In this document: positions 38,605 to 47,497 of the stretch, piece by piece | Layout: every line of letters begins with the position of its first letter | Numbering within the stretch: the first letter of the stretch is position 1 | Assembly (NCBI RefSeq): GCF_009649745.1 | Contig: NZ_WJNG01000011.1 | Location: forward strand, 124,001 to 188,000 | Direction of reading: 5' to 3' | Length of the DNA stretch: 64,000 bases | DNA from: Aquibacillus halophilus | Lineage (GTDB): Bacteria; Bacillota; Bacilli; Bacillales; Amphibacillaceae | Notes under the pieces: generated by a model | The model's database searches: none | The model's input: the letters and a program-made list of their open reading frames with translations, nothing else | What the model was told of the DNA's origin: nothing | Position numbers and translations under genes: made by a program

Positions 38605-38751
38605 ATGGATAAAAAGGATAAAAAGAGTCAAGTAAAAATTGAAAAAGCAGAAGATGTTGAATTTTCATATGAACTGGCAGATTCAGAAGACTTAGAAGCA
38701 GTAGAACGGATGAAAAAAGCAGATCAGCGCGCACAACAAAAATCAGAATAA
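38605..38751 (+). CDS. yfhD: YfhD family small protein
   Basis: 48 codons. The C-terminal two thirds match the YfhD family: DVEFSYELADSEDLEAVERMKKADQRA. The Lys-rich N-terminus is variable in this family. Very hydrophilic, no membrane segment, function unknown. AAAGGTGG precedes ATG, and a strong terminator follows five bases after the stop, supporting a real single-gene unit. Confidence 0.82.
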   Translation: MDKKDKKSQVKIEKAEDVEFSYELADSEDLEAVERMKKADQRAQQKSE

Positions 38752-38755
38752 GTAG

Positions 38756-38792
38756 AGAGCAAGTGCTTTTATAGGCACTTGCTCTAATTTTT
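38756..38792 (+). terminator. yfhD terminator
   Basis: AGAGCAAGTGC pairs with GCACTTGCTCT around TTTTATAG, followed by AATTTTT. Confidence 0.93.
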
Positions 38793-38937
38793 ACATTTAT
38801 TTTACATTTTTTCAGATCCAATATTAGCCAACCATAGATTGCTCCTAAACTCAATATTGGCGTACTGTTTGACTCCCTGGAATCAAAATACAAAATAACC
38901 ATTTTTTTTAATATTGTTAGAATTATTAACAAAACAG

Positions 38938-39009
38938 TAGCATTCTTTAAGCATTACCACCTTGTTACGCTTAATCAGCGCTGAGCAGGTTTAATGCTTG
39001 TTAATGCTA
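38938..39009. promoter_or_regulatory. dyad repeats upstream of the ectoine promoter
   Basis: The left element TAGCATTCTTTAAGCATTA (38938-38956) and the right element TAATGCTTGTTAATGCTA (38992-39009) are inverted copies of one bipartite motif, TAGCATT-N3-(T)AAGCATTA. Between them is a TCAGCGCTGA palindrome (38975-38984). The right element ends 11 bases before the -35. Position suggests a regulator binding region for osmotic control of ectABC. No known Bacillaceae regulator site comes to mind. Confidence 0.6.
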
Positions 39010-39020
39010 TTTAAACTGGT

Positions 39021-39049
39021 TTGCGCTTTCTGCAAAGCAACACTATTAT
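39021..39049 (+). promoter_or_regulatory. ectABC promoter
   Basis: TTGCGC (39021-39026), exactly 17 bases, then TATTAT (39044-39049), a SigA-type promoter about 60 bases upstream of the ectA start. AT-rich ectoine promoters of this kind are osmotically induced in related species. Confidence 0.6.
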
Positions 39050-39108
39050 AATATAAGTACACATGAGCGAAAGATAAAAGTAAAAAGTAATTGAAGGGAG
39101 AATTTACC

Positions 39109-39627
39109 ATTAACAGTCAAATAGCAACTGTAACTGCCCCTACTGAGACGGTTTACTTTGAAAAGCCAAAGGTAGAAGATGGTGCAGCAATGTGGGAATT
39201 AGTTAATAACTCAACACTTGATCAAAATTCAGCGTATAAGTATATTATGATGGCTGAGTACTTTAAGGAGACTTGTGTTGTAGCTAAAGAAGATGATAAA
39301 TTAGTAGGATTTGTTACCGCCTTTATCCCTCCAGAACGCCAAGATGTGATTTTTATTTGGCAAGTTGGTGTTGATTCCTCTCAACGAGGAAAAGGAATTG
39401 CATCGAAACTTCTAAATGCACTAGTTCACAGAAGAGCTTGTGAAAACGTTCGTTTCATAGAAGCGACTGTTACCCCATCAAATAGTGCATCTCAATCATT
39501 ATTTCGTCGCCTAGCACGTGATTATGACACTAAGTGTGATGTTAGTGATCTTTTTGGCGAAGAATTATTCCCAACTGACGGACACGAACCAGAGCTTAAC
39601 TTTAGGGTTGGTCCAATAAATAGATAA
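39109..39627 (+). CDS. ectA: L-2,4-diaminobutyrate N-acetyltransferase
   Basis: GNAT enzyme acetylating diaminobutyrate, second step of ectoine synthesis. Blocks: KPKVEDGAAMWELV near 20, WQVGVDSSQRGKGIASKLL (acetyl-CoA loop) near 85, ATVTPSNSASQSLFRRLA near 120. The start is unusual: no ATG or GTG lies near the 5' end. AAGGGAG (39094-39100) is eight bases before an in-frame ATT at 39109 (MNSQIATVT). A TTG at 39091 is the alternative but has no ribosome binding site before it. First gene of ectABC, giving about 172 residues. Confidence 0.93.
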   Translation: MNSQIATVTAPTETVYFEKPKVEDGAAMWELVNNSTLDQNSAYKYIMMAEYFKETCVVAKEDDKLVGFVTAFIPPERQDVIFIWQVGVDSSQRGKGIASKLLNALVHRRACENVRFIEATVTPSNSASQSLFRRLARDYDTKCDVSDLFGEELFPTDGHEPELNFRVGPINR

Positions 39628-39716
39628 AATAATTGTTTTGTTTTTAAAATCAAAATAAATCGTATCATTGACATACCATTTTCAGGGTATGTATCAACTT
39701 AAGGAGGACAATAAAA

Positions 39717-40988
39717 GTGAACGAAGATATGAATATTTTTAATACGTTAGAATCAGAAGTACGCAGCTATGTACGTAGTTTTCCCACCATTTTCACAAAA
39801 GCTAAAGGTTACAAAATGTGGGATAAAGCCGGGAAAGAATATTTAGACTTTTTCGCTGGTGCTGGCGCTCTTAACTATGGCCATAATCATCCAAAAATGA
39901 AAGAAAAACTAATTGAGTATATTACGAGCGACGGTATCACTCACTCTTTAGATATGGCATCAACAGCTAAAGCTGAATTTTTAAATAAGTTCAACGACGT
40001 TATTCTGAAACCTCGTGAACTTGATTATAAAATAATGTTCCCTGGACCGACTGGGACAAACACAGTGGAAAGTGCACTTAAATTGGCTCGTAAAGTAACA
40101 GGACGTACAGATATTATTAGCTTCACAAATGGATTTCACGGTATGACTATTGGTTCTCTTTCGGTAACTGGAAACTCGATGAAACGTAAAGGTGCAGGAA
40201 TTCCATTACAAAACGTGGTTACCTTTCCATATGACAATTATGTAGATGATCAAAACTCACTTGACTATCTGGAACGCTTTTTAGAAGATAGTGGTAGTGG
40301 CGTAGCTATACCGGCAGCCATGATATTAGAAACCGTTCAAGGTGAGGGTGGAATTAACGCTGCTAGCCCTGAATGGTTGAAAAAAATAGAAAGTATTTGT
40401 AAACGATGGGGAATCTTGTTAATTGTAGACGATGTTCAAGCTGGTGTAGGTCGTACTGGTACGTTCTTCAGCTTCGAAACTGCAGGAATCAAGCCAGATA
40501 TTGTTTGCCTATCTAAATCATTAAGTGGCTATGGCTTACCATTTGCTGTCACACTAATTCGTCCAGATATTGATAAATTCGCTCCTGGTGAGCATAATGG
40601 TACTTTCCGTGGAAACAACCATGCATTTGTAACAGCAACTGCAGCTTTAGACTTTTGGAAAGATGATACGTTCGAAAAAGAAATTAAAGTTAAATCAGAA
40701 ATGATTTATAGCTTCCTTCAAAAACTTGTTGACACCTATCCAGAACTAAAAGGTGAAGTAAGAGGCCGTGGATTTATGGTAGGTATAGCATCAGAGGTTG
40801 ATGGACTTTCTAATAAGATAGCTGCTAAAGCATTTGAAAATGGCTTAATCATGGAAACCTCTGGACCAAAAGATGAAGTGTTTAAATTGTTCCCACCTCT
40901 TACTATTGATGAACAAGGTCTGAAGCAAGGCTTTGAAGTAATAGAAAATAGCATTAGAAGTATCGTGAAAGAGCCTGTAACTATTTAA
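39717..40988 (+). CDS. ectB: diaminobutyrate-2-oxoglutarate aminotransferase
   Basis: 423-residue class III PLP transaminase that makes L-2,4-diaminobutyrate from aspartate semialdehyde. [21 protein letters not shown] near 42, [20 protein letters not shown] near 104, [16 protein letters not shown] near 135, [21 protein letters not shown] near 238, and [15 protein letters not shown] near 264 with the PLP lysine. GTG 39717 follows AAGGAGG. Spacer of 89 bases after ectA without a terminator. Confidence 0.97.
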   Translation: MNEDMNIFNTLESEVRSYVRSFPTIFTKAKGYKMWDKAGKEYLDFFAGAGALNYGHNHPKMKEKLIEYITSDGITHSLDMASTAKAEFLNKFNDVILKPRELDYKIMFPGPTGTNTVESALKLARKVTGRTDIISFTNGFHGMTIGSLSVTGNSMKRKGAGIPLQNVVTFPYDNYVDDQNSLDYLERFLEDSGSGVAIPAAMILETVQGEGGINAASPEWLKKIESICKRWGILLIVDDVQAGVGRTGTFFSFETAGIKPDIVCLSKSLSGYGLPFAVTLIRPDIDKFAPGEHNGTFRGNNHAFVTATAALDFWKDDTFEKEIKVKSEMIYSFLQKLVDTYPELKGEVRGRGFMVGIASEVDGLSNKIAAKAFENGLIMETSGPKDEVFKLFPPLTIDEQGLKQGFEVIENSIRSIVKEPVTI

Positions 40989-41058
40989 ATTAGGATAAAA
41001 CATAGGAAATATCGTAAAATAAGCAGTAATTATTTAAGCAAACAGGAGGAATTAATTA

Positions 41059-41445
41059 ATGAAAGTAGTATCACTAAAAGACGTAGAAGGAACGAAACAT
41101 GAAGTAGATGGTGGTAACTGGGTATCTAAACGCCTACTTCTTAAGAAAGACGGAATGGGATATACCGTAAATTATACAACTATTAAGCCAGGTACAGAAA
41201 CACATATTTGGTATCAAAATCACTTAGAGTCCGTTTTCCTTACTGAAGGTGAAGGTGAAGTTGTCACACTTAGCGATAATAAAGTTTGGCCTATAAAAAA
41301 AGATGACCTTTACGTATTAGATAAGCATGATGAGCACTTACTACGTACTAAAAATGGAATGAGTATGGTTTGTGTATTCAACCCACCATTGACAGGTAAT
41401 GAAGTACATGATGAAAATGGTGTGTATCCGGTAGATGAAGGTTAA
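41059..41445 (+). CDS. ectC: L-ectoine synthase
   Basis: 128-residue cupin enzyme that cyclises N-acetyl-diaminobutyrate to ectoine. Blocks: [18 protein letters not shown] near 18, [20 protein letters not shown] near 51 with the metal and substrate residues, and [11 protein letters not shown] near 90. AGGAGG precedes ATG. No ectD (hydroxylase) follows, so only ectoine, not hydroxyectoine, would be made from this locus. Operon ends in a strong terminator. Confidence 0.97.
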   Translation: MKVVSLKDVEGTKHEVDGGNWVSKRLLLKKDGMGYTVNYTTIKPGTETHIWYQNHLESVFLTEGEGEVVTLSDNKVWPIKKDDLYVLDKHDEHLLRTKNGMSMVCVFNPPLTGNEVHDENGVYPVDEG

Positions 41446-41452
41446 GAATTCT

Positions 41453-41484
41453 AACCCCCTCAACATATTTGTTGAGGGGGTTTA
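41453..41484 (+). terminator. ectABC terminator
   Basis: AACCCCCTCAACA pairs with TGTTGAGGGGGTT around a TATT loop, directly after the ectC stop. Confidence 0.95.
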
Positions 41485-41548
41485 CTAATGAGCTGCGAAG
41501 TTTTAGACCATATTGAAAACCAACAAGATGAAAGTAACCTAAAAGCTA

Positions 41549-41704
41549 CTAAGAATTCCACTTACTAACCTTCCAATACCTCTTACTATCCATACAATAA
41601 GTACTATACGGAAATAAAATAATCACAGGTATCCAATAATAAAAAAGTTCTATGATATTACTTTTATCATTTTTCCTCGGCTGTTTTCTCTTATCCAGAA
41701 TCAT
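41549..41704 (-). CDS. doubtful small membrane protein ORF
   Basis: A 51-codon frame in the 470-base gap between ectC and mscL. Lys/Arg-rich N-terminus (MILDKRKQPRKNDK) then a hydrophobic stretch ELFYYWIPVIILF. GGAGGG is immediately before the ATG, too close for normal use, so the call is weak. The rest of the gap (41485-41548 and 41705-41956) contains AT-rich sequence in which I see nothing. Confidence 0.25.
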   Translation of the reverse strand: MILDKRKQPRKNDKSNIIELFYYWIPVIILFPYSTYCMDSKRYWKVSKWNS

Positions 41705-41956
41705 CCCTCCATTTTTATAAACTTGCTTGTTTTTTTAAAAAGGTATAGTCTAAAAAATATGTTAACATAAATTTCCATAAAAAATTCTACTCATAAACAT
41801 TCAGATAGCAATAGTCATGATAACAATTGTAAATAAACCTATTTAACTTCATCCCTAGGAGTTTGTATTGTTCCGTTTTCAAAAAAATATCAACAAAAAA
41901 ATTGTGATCTCTAGTAAGAAGATCATAGCAGTTTGTGGGTTTTTATTATCCATTAC

Positions 41957-41995
41957 ATATCAAGCCTAGCGTTATATATACGCTAGGCTTGATAT
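41957..41995 (-). terminator. mscL terminator
   Basis: ATATCAAGCCTAGCGT pairs with ACGCTAGGCTTGATAT over a 7-base AT loop, five bases downstream of the mscL stop. Confidence 0.88.
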
Positions 41996-41999
41996 GGAT

Positions 42000-42494
42000 T
42001 TATTTTATTTTCAATCGTAGATTGGATTTATGTTTAGGTTTCTGCCTCTGATCTTGAAATTCTTCTAAATCGGATGAACAGTTTGGACATCGGATAGCTT
42101 GTGAGGGAATGGACATACGACAAAACCGGCACTCCTTTTTTGTCATCGAATCAACAGGATGCTGATCCGGTCTTTTCCAGCGATTCATCTGTCTTATCAT
42201 TAAGAATATAACAAAAACAACAAGCATAAACCTAATAAATGATGTAATAAACAAGCCATAATTTATGGTAGCAGCTCCTGCTTCTTGTGCCTCTTTCAAG
42301 GAACTATAATGCGTCCCGCCAAGAACAATAAAGAGGTTAGAGAAGTTCATTTTGTGTAATAACAAGCCTATTGGTGGAAGAAGCACATCAGAGACAAAGG
42401 AATCAATAAGTCCACTAAAGGCTGCACCTAAAACCAAGCCAATCCCCATATCAGCCGCGCTTCCTTTTAAAACAAATTGACGGAATTCTTTCAT
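42000..42494 (-). CDS. mscL: large-conductance mechanosensitive channel MscL with C-terminal zinc ribbon
   Basis: 164 residues, about 30 more than B. subtilis MscL. N-terminus MKEFRQFVLKGSAADMGIGLVLGAAFSGLIDSFVSDVLLPPIG is the first pore helix region; the second helix is INYGLFITSFIRFMLVVFVIFLMI. The tail adds a zinc ribbon, CRFC-x9-CPNC-type (ECRFCRMSIPSQAIRCPNCSS). MscL releases solutes on sudden osmotic downshift. ATG 42494 matches family starts, although the best GGAG lies 18 bases upstream, so initiation is not settled. Adjacent to ectABC: uptake/synthesis and emergency release of osmolytes side by side. Confidence 0.93.
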   Translation of the reverse strand: MKEFRQFVLKGSAADMGIGLVLGAAFSGLIDSFVSDVLLPPIGLLLHKMNFSNLFIVLGGTHYSSLKEAQEAGAATINYGLFITSFIRFMLVVFVIFLMIRQMNRWKRPDQHPVDSMTKKECRFCRMSIPSQAIRCPNCSSDLEEFQDQRQKPKHKSNLRLKIK

Positions 42495-42780
42495 TAACCC
42501 GATCTTTACCAGCTCCTTTGGTAGAGTGATCTCTACCGACAATCAATCTCCAATTGTAGTATAAACTAACTAAGATTAAGTTTCTTAACCTTCATTTAAG
42601 TCAGGTGTCTGATGAAGATTTACTAACCAAAAAATTGGTCTGCTCTATACTATGAATCGACTAGACAGGCTATGCTTTTGTTTTTAAAAAAGTTATCTCT
42701 TTTTTCCATGGTGAAGATAAATTATAATTACTTAGATGGAAATAATAAAATAATTACGATTTAATCAGGGAGTGTTAAAT

Positions 42781-43212
42781 TTGAAAAAGAACGTTGATGA
42801 CTATTTACAAGAGGGTATCTATGGAACTAAGGAAATCAATCCTGCTGAACGAAAACTTTTTTTAGGCACATATAGAGAACGGGTTATTCTTGTACTAACC
42901 AAAGCACAAGTAATTCAATCTAAAGGAATTTCTGAGCTTGACCAGGCAATGAAAGCAAACCCTGAAGCTAAACTACTTTTGAACGGAAATGTTAACATAC
43001 GTTTTTTTAAACCTTATAAAAAAGTGGCTTCTAAACACTCTATTAACTATACATCTGTTAAAAACAAGGAAGCAAAATCAGATTTTGGTATTGTGTTAAC
43101 TCTTAATTATGCAATTGATAAAGAGGATATTTTTGTAGAAGAAAAGAATGAAACGAAAGAAGAAAAACCTAAAAAGACCTCACTATTAAAAAGGCTATTC
43201 GGAAAAAAGTAA
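42781..43212 (+). CDS. yueI: YueI family protein (DUF1694)
   Basis: 143 residues. Pattern matches YueI: VDDYLQEGIYGTKEINPAERKLFLGTYRERVILVLTKAQV near 4-45, then a Rossmann-like remainder and a Lys/Glu-rich tail (KKTSLLKRLFGKK), perhaps membrane- or nucleic-acid-associated. Function unknown. TTG 42781 chosen: AGGGAG ends eight bases before; GTG at 42772 overlaps that site. Confidence 0.85.
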   Translation: MKKNVDDYLQEGIYGTKEINPAERKLFLGTYRERVILVLTKAQVIQSKGISELDQAMKANPEAKLLLNGNVNIRFFKPYKKVASKHSINYTSVKNKEAKSDFGIVLTLNYAIDKEDIFVEEKNETKEEKPKKTSLLKRLFGKK

Positions 43213-43520
43213 AGCGGTTTTTTATGGCCTTACAAAGTTAGAACCATCCAGATGGAAGCTTTTGTTACTAATTTAGAGGTTCGTTTACTTCATACATATG
43301 AGAGCACCATTCTTAGTTTATCTGCTGCATGACCCCTCACCCAAGAAGTCCTTCAGAAAACGATGGCGTTTTTTTAACTACAGAGACTCAATGGTTAGAA
43401 ACTTATGAGCAGTTTCAGCTGCTTGGAGTCCAAATAAAACTATGTTAATTTTCTTGTTGCAAAGAACATGCTACAAAATCCATCACAAATTCCAATAATA
43501 AAGCTATTGCAAAAAAAGCA
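43213..43520. other. 308-base spacer without a supportable gene
   Basis: GC content and codon-like texture in part resemble a decayed gene: a frame starting MEAFVTNLEVRLLH is interrupted after 23 codons and continues with further stops. I cannot assign it to any family. Confidence 0.4.
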
Positions 43521-43558
43521 AAAAAAGATCAACTGCAATTTGCAGTTGATCTTTTTTT
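43521..43558. terminator. terminator before the aminotransferase stop
   Basis: AAAAAAGATCAACTGCA pairs with TGCAGTTGATCTTTTTTT around ATT, placed between yueI and the convergent aminotransferase gene. Confidence 0.93.
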
Positions 43559-43559
43559 G

Positions 43560-44753
43560 CTAACCTATACTTTCAAATTGTTTCTCATTAATGACAGTAA
43601 CTAATCGTTCCATGCCAATCTTAATTTGATCTGGAGGAGCATTTGTGAAATTTAGCCTCATTGTATTTTCCTGTGGGTTAGATACATAAAAAGGTGCACC
43701 TGGTACGTAAGCCACACCCTCTTTTACAGCAGTAGCTAAAAGATCTGTCGTATTCACATAGGATGGCATATTAACCCAGAAGAACATCCCACCCTTTGGT
43801 ATTTGATAAGATAATTGATCACTTTTGACGCTGTCTAGTATATCTCTCATTACTTCCATTCTACCTAAATAGGTCTTTCTTATTATCTGAATATGTCCAT
43901 CAAGGTCAAAATCATCCAATAAATGAATTAGTGCATGCTGACTAATTGAATTGGTATGCAGATCAGTTGCCTGCTTCGCTTGTGCCATTAAACGAATAAT
44001 TTGATGAGGTCCTACAATCCAACCTATCCTCATTGCTGGAACAACCGTTTTTGAAAAAGTACTTGTGTACATAACAAATTGATTATTGTCCATCGAAGCG
44101 ATAGATGGAGGGGATACTTGATTATCAAATTGGATATCACCATATGGATCATCCTCAAAAATAACAACATGATATTTCTGGGCAAGCTCCAATAACTTCT
44201 TTCTTCGTTCCAAAGACCAAACCTTACCTCCAGGATTGGAATAAGTTGGCACAACATAAATACACTTTGGTTTTAGTCGGTTTATTTTATCCTCCAAGTC
44301 CTCTTCTATCATCCCATCTTCATCAGAATCAACTGGAACAATTGTAGTTTCATAAGAGTCAAAGACTTGTAGTGCTGCCAAGTATGTTGGGTTCTCGGTT
44401 AGAATAATATCACCCGGATTGAACATAATTTTAGCAAACAGATCAATCGCTTGCTGTGAACCCGACGTAACCAAGATGTCCTCAGACTTTCTGTATAAAC
44501 CTTTTTGAGCCATTCTAACAGATAACCGCTCCCGAAGTTCTCTTACCCCTTCTGTTTCTCCATATTGAAGTACTTTATTTCCAGATGTAATAGCCTTATC
44601 GAAGGCCTGACGGATAGCTTCTACTGGAAATAAGCTTTCATCTGGTAAACCCCCAGCAAAAGAAATAACATTACCCTGGTTTACAACTTTTAAAATATCA
44701 CGAACAGCTGATGACTTCATGTAACGAACTCGCTGTGAAAAACCATATCTCAT
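43560..44753 (-). CDS. PLP-dependent aminotransferase (2-aminoadipate/aromatic type, fold I)
   Basis: 397 residues. SFAGGLPDESLFP near 31, LQYGETEGVRELRERL near 62, SGSQQAIDLFAKIM near 96, PTYSNPGGKVWSLERR near 167, EDDPYGDIQF near 198, and STFSKTVVPAMRIGWIVGP near 229 with the PLP lysine. This is the LysN/KAT II-like group often annotated as 2-aminoadipate or multi-substrate aminotransferase; exact substrate unknown. ATG 44753 chosen, as GGTGG is eight bases upstream. The neighbouring cystine-type importer suggests amino-acid catabolism. Confidence 0.9.
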   Translation of the reverse strand: MRYGFSQRVRYMKSSAVRDILKVVNQGNVISFAGGLPDESLFPVEAIRQAFDKAITSGNKVLQYGETEGVRELRERLSVRMAQKGLYRKSEDILVTSGSQQAIDLFAKIMFNPGDIILTENPTYLAALQVFDSYETTIVPVDSDEDGMIEEDLEDKINRLKPKCIYVVPTYSNPGGKVWSLERRKKLLELAQKYHVVIFEDDPYGDIQFDNQVSPPSIASMDNNQFVMYTSTFSKTVVPAMRIGWIVGPHQIIRLMAQAKQATDLHTNSISQHALIHLLDDFDLDGHIQIIRKTYLGRMEVMRDILDSVKSDQLSYQIPKGGMFFWVNMPSYVNTTDLLATAVKEGVAYVPGAPFYVSNPQENTMRLNFTNAPPDQIKIGMERLVTVINEKQFESIG

Positions 44754-44894
44754 GGTGTGTCCCACCTTCTATTTTCATTTAGTTTTAATATTAAGAAAAG
44801 TCAGTCTTTTTTGTTTTTAAATGTTTATATATTATAACATTATTGAGTAACATTACAAGGGCATTTATAATAGATATCGTATAAATAAACAATA

Positions 44895-44925
44895 GTCGCT
44901 AATCCGTACAAATGAGATTAGCGAC
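44895..44925 (-). terminator. terminator after tcyC-like gene
   Basis: GTCGCTAATC pairs with GATTAGCGAC over an 11-base loop, five bases after the ATPase gene stop; followed on the minus strand only by a short TTGTTTATTT run. Confidence 0.75.
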
Positions 44926-44929
44926 ACAC

Positions 44930-45679
44930 TTATTCTGGGTTCAATATTCGTTTCAAAAACTGTTGTGTTCTCTCTTTTTGAGGCGACCTTAAGACTGCCT
45001 CAGGAGGACCCTGTTCTACAATTTGACCTTCATCCATAAAGATAACTTGATCTGAAACTTGCTCTGCAAATTTCAATTCATGAGTTACAATCGCCATTGT
45101 CCAACCCTCATTTGCTAAATCCTTAATAACTTTTAGTACTTCACCAACTAATTCGGGATCGAGTGCCGATGTTGGTTCATCAAACAACATTAGTTGGGGC
45201 TTGATTGCTAGCGCTCTGGCTATCCCAACTCTCTGTTGCTGTCCACCTGAAAGCTGATGAGGATATAGATTCATTTTGTCACCCAAACCAACTTTATTTA
45301 GAATGTTTTCAGCTAATTCTATCACTTCGCTTTTTGGCCTCTTCTGAACAATTAAAGGTCCTTCGGTTACATTTTCCAATGCAGTTTTATGAGGGAACAA
45401 ATTATATGACTGAAAAACCATCCCTGATTTACGGCGAAGTTCAGTGATCTCTTTTTTCCTCATTGGCTTATCAAAGTTAACTTTAAACCCATCATCAAAG
45501 GTAAATTCCCCTTTGTTTGGGACCTCTAATACATTTAAGCACCGAAGAAGTGTTGTTTTTCCAGAACCGGATGGACCAATTATCGCTAATATATTTCCCT
45601 CTTCAATATCTAGATTGATGTCTTTTAAAACTTCCAATTCTCCAAATGCTTTTGTTAGTCCTTTAACTGATAAAAACAC
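44930..45679 (-). CDS. tcyC: polar amino acid (cystine-type) ABC transporter ATP-binding protein
   Basis: 249 residues. Walker A GPSGSGKTTLLRCLN near 35, Q-loop VFQSYNLFPHKTALENV near 90, signature LSGGQQQRVGIARALA near 142, Walker B LMLFDEPTSALDPELV near 162, H-loop VTHELKFA near 197. It is the GlnQ/TcyC type and powers uptake with the permease and binding protein upstream in the same operon. Cystine specificity is inferred from the binding protein. Confidence 0.87.
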   Translation of the reverse strand: MFLSVKGLTKAFGELEVLKDINLDIEEGNILAIIGPSGSGKTTLLRCLNVLEVPNKGEFTFDDGFKVNFDKPMRKKEITELRRKSGMVFQSYNLFPHKTALENVTEGPLIVQKRPKSEVIELAENILNKVGLGDKMNLYPHQLSGGQQQRVGIARALAIKPQLMLFDEPTSALDPELVGEVLKVIKDLANEGWTMAIVTHELKFAEQVSDQVIFMDEGQIVEQGPPEAVLRSPQKERTQQFLKRILNPE

Positions 45680-45699
45680 TTACATTCCCCCTCCTTTCA

Positions 45700-46410
45700 C
45701 TATCGAGCAATATGTCGTTCTAACCGTGCCTCAACTCTATCCTGAATGATTGAAAGCACAAAACAGATGATCCAATATAATATTGCCGCTTCTATATATA
45801 GCAACATAAAGTCATAGGTCCTTGCTGCGATTTCTTGAGCCTTCCTAAATAACTCAGTGACCAGAATTAAAGATGCTAGCGAAGTATCTTTTACTAAGCT
45901 AATAAATGTATTGGATAGCGGGGGAATGGACACTCTAGTAGCTTGAGGTAAAATGATACGTCTCAAAGCTTGGCTATAGCTCATGCCAATCGTTTGTGAC
46001 GCTTCCCACTGCCCCTTTGGAATTGACAAAATAGAAGCTCGAATAATCTCCGATGCATATGCTCCTACATTTAGGGAGAAAGCAATGATAGCACTAGGAA
46101 ATGGGTCAATCGTTAATCCGATACTCCCCAATCCATAGAATATAATTGAAAGTTGAACGAGTAAAGGAGTCCCACGGATTGCTGAAACGAAAGCCCTAGC
46201 AGGAAACGTAAAATATTTACGGTTAGAAAGGCGCATAATTGCTATAATTAAGGCTATAGATAAACCTAAAACAAATGAAATTAAAGTAAGAGGAATCGTA
46301 TATTTGATTCCTCCTTGGATCATTGGCCAAAGGGAGTTTTGGAACAACTCCCACCCTCCCATATCAGCCGATATTGTCAATAGAATATTACTTTGAAACA
46401 TCTTCGCCAA
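45700..46410 (-). CDS. tcyB: polar amino acid (cystine-type) ABC transporter permease
   Basis: 236 residues, about five transmembrane helices, HisM/GlnP type. [19 protein letters not shown] near 44, [20 protein letters not shown] near 74, and the cytoplasmic EAA loop [25 protein letters not shown] near 130. Overlaps the end of the binding-protein gene by 23 bases, so translation is coupled. ATG 46410 is used; no better ribosome binding site is visible for an alternative. Confidence 0.88.
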   Translation of the reverse strand: MAKMFQSNILLTISADMGGWELFQNSLWPMIQGGIKYTIPLTLISFVLGLSIALIIAIMRLSNRKYFTFPARAFVSAIRGTPLLVQLSIIFYGLGSIGLTIDPFPSAIIAFSLNVGAYASEIIRASILSIPKGQWEASQTIGMSYSQALRRIILPQATRVSIPPLSNTFISLVKDTSLASLILVTELFRKAQEIAARTYDFMLLYIEAAILYWIICFVLSIIQDRVEARLERHIAR

Positions 46411-47212
46411 ACCATTTCTCTGAAATTTCTGCTAATGTTCCATCTTCTTTCATTGCTTCAAGTTGCTCATTAACTGCTTCAACCAACTCTTCATTTCCTT
46501 TTCTAAATGCGAAAGCTGTTTCTGATGCGTCTTCTTCACGTGCAGCAATTTTAATACCTGAATCTGGTTGTTGGTTGATGTAATCCAACACTGCTAACCT
46601 GTCATTTACCGTAACTTCCACACGACCTTGTTTAATTAATTCAATAGATTGAGCTAAACCTTCTACTTGCACTAGTTCCGCACCATTTTCTTCCGCGATA
46701 GCAGCAAAATTACTTGTTAATGATTGTGCGGATTGCTTTCCTTCTAAATCCTCAAACGAGGTAATTTCTGTATCATCCTCAGGTACTACGATAACAGCAG
46801 ATGAAACTGTATAAGGTACTGAGAAATCATAGTTTTCAAGACGATCAGCATTAATACCCACTTGATTAGCAATTACATCAAAACGGGCCGAGTTTAAGCC
46901 AGCAAACATTGAATCCCACTGCGTTTCTTGGAAATCTACTTCCACGCCCATCCGATCTGCGACTTCTCTCATCACTTCTACATCATAACCAGTTAGTTCA
47001 TCTTCTTCATTATGAAAAGTGAATGGGGCATAAGTACCTTCTGTTCCTACTGAAATAACCCCTTCATTTATAATTTGCTCATAAAGAGTTTCTTCTGTTT
47101 CTTCATTATTTTCCCCATTAGCGTTTGACGAAGAATCTTCACCTTCATTTGTTCCACAAGCTGCTAAAACTAAAATAAGCCCAAACACTATTATCCAAAA
47201 TCCTTTTTTCAT
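46388..47212 (-). CDS. tcyA: amino acid (cystine-type) ABC transporter substrate-binding lipoprotein
   Basis: 274 residues. Lipoprotein signal peptide with lipobox LAAC near residue 18, then an acidic linker, then a type II periplasmic-binding domain. Blocks [36 protein letters not shown] and [23 protein letters not shown] match TcyA-like cystine binders. Anchored to the outer face of the membrane. ATG 47212 chosen, GGGGG eight bases upstream. First gene of the tcyABC-like operon with its own promoter at 47259-47288. Confidence 0.88.
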   Translation of the reverse strand: MKKGFWIIVFGLILVLAACGTNEGEDSSSNANGENNEETEETLYEQIINEGVISVGTEGTYAPFTFHNEEDELTGYDVEVMREVADRMGVEVDFQETQWDSMFAGLNSARFDVIANQVGINADRLENYDFSVPYTVSSAVIVVPEDDTEITSFEDLEGKQSAQSLTSNFAAIAEENGAELVQVEGLAQSIELIKQGRVEVTVNDRLAVLDYINQQPDSGIKIAAREEDASETAFAFRKGNEELVEAVNEQLEAMKEDGTLAEISEKWFGEDVSK

Positions 47213-47258
47213 GTACATAACCCCCAGTAAGTTTGTCGGATTTAAAATTCCAGTTTTG

Positions 47259-47288
47259 ATTATAACCTTGAATGAACTCTTTTGTAAA
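47259..47288 (-). promoter_or_regulatory. promoter of the tcyABC-like operon
   Basis: On the minus strand, TTTACA (47288-47283), 18 bases, then a perfect TATAAT (47264-47259), about 47 bases before the start codon. No clear CymR or S-box element was seen. Confidence 0.65.
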
Positions 47289-47410
47289 TCAATTGATTTA
47301 TTATTTCACTTATTTTATCCTTATTTAAAAATTTTAATTAAGTTTATAGCTTTTTGAAAAAAATCACTCTTTTCCAACGGATTTTAAAAAATAATAAATT
47401 ACGATTAAAT

Positions 47411-47441
47411 AAACAGCTTAGCGAATTCTGCTAAGCTGTTT
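47411..47441 (-). terminator. terminator downstream of the 1149-residue membrane protein gene
   Basis: AAACAGCTTAGC pairs with GCTAAGCTGTTT over a 7-base loop, about 57 bases past the stop codon; A/T-rich on the minus side. Confidence 0.8.
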
Positions 47442-47497
47442 CAGTTGTTAGATGATAAAACATAAAGTTTAACAATAATATTATCCTGGATAAACAA

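Noticed and set aside
38603-38932. 109-codon minus-strand frame over yfhD and its terminator
   Set aside because: It is antisense to a recognisable YfhD gene and reads through a terminator hairpin.
43213-43520. Possible pseudogene between yueI and the aminotransferase
   Set aside because: Frames are broken and I could match none to a known protein family, so it is described only as a spacer.
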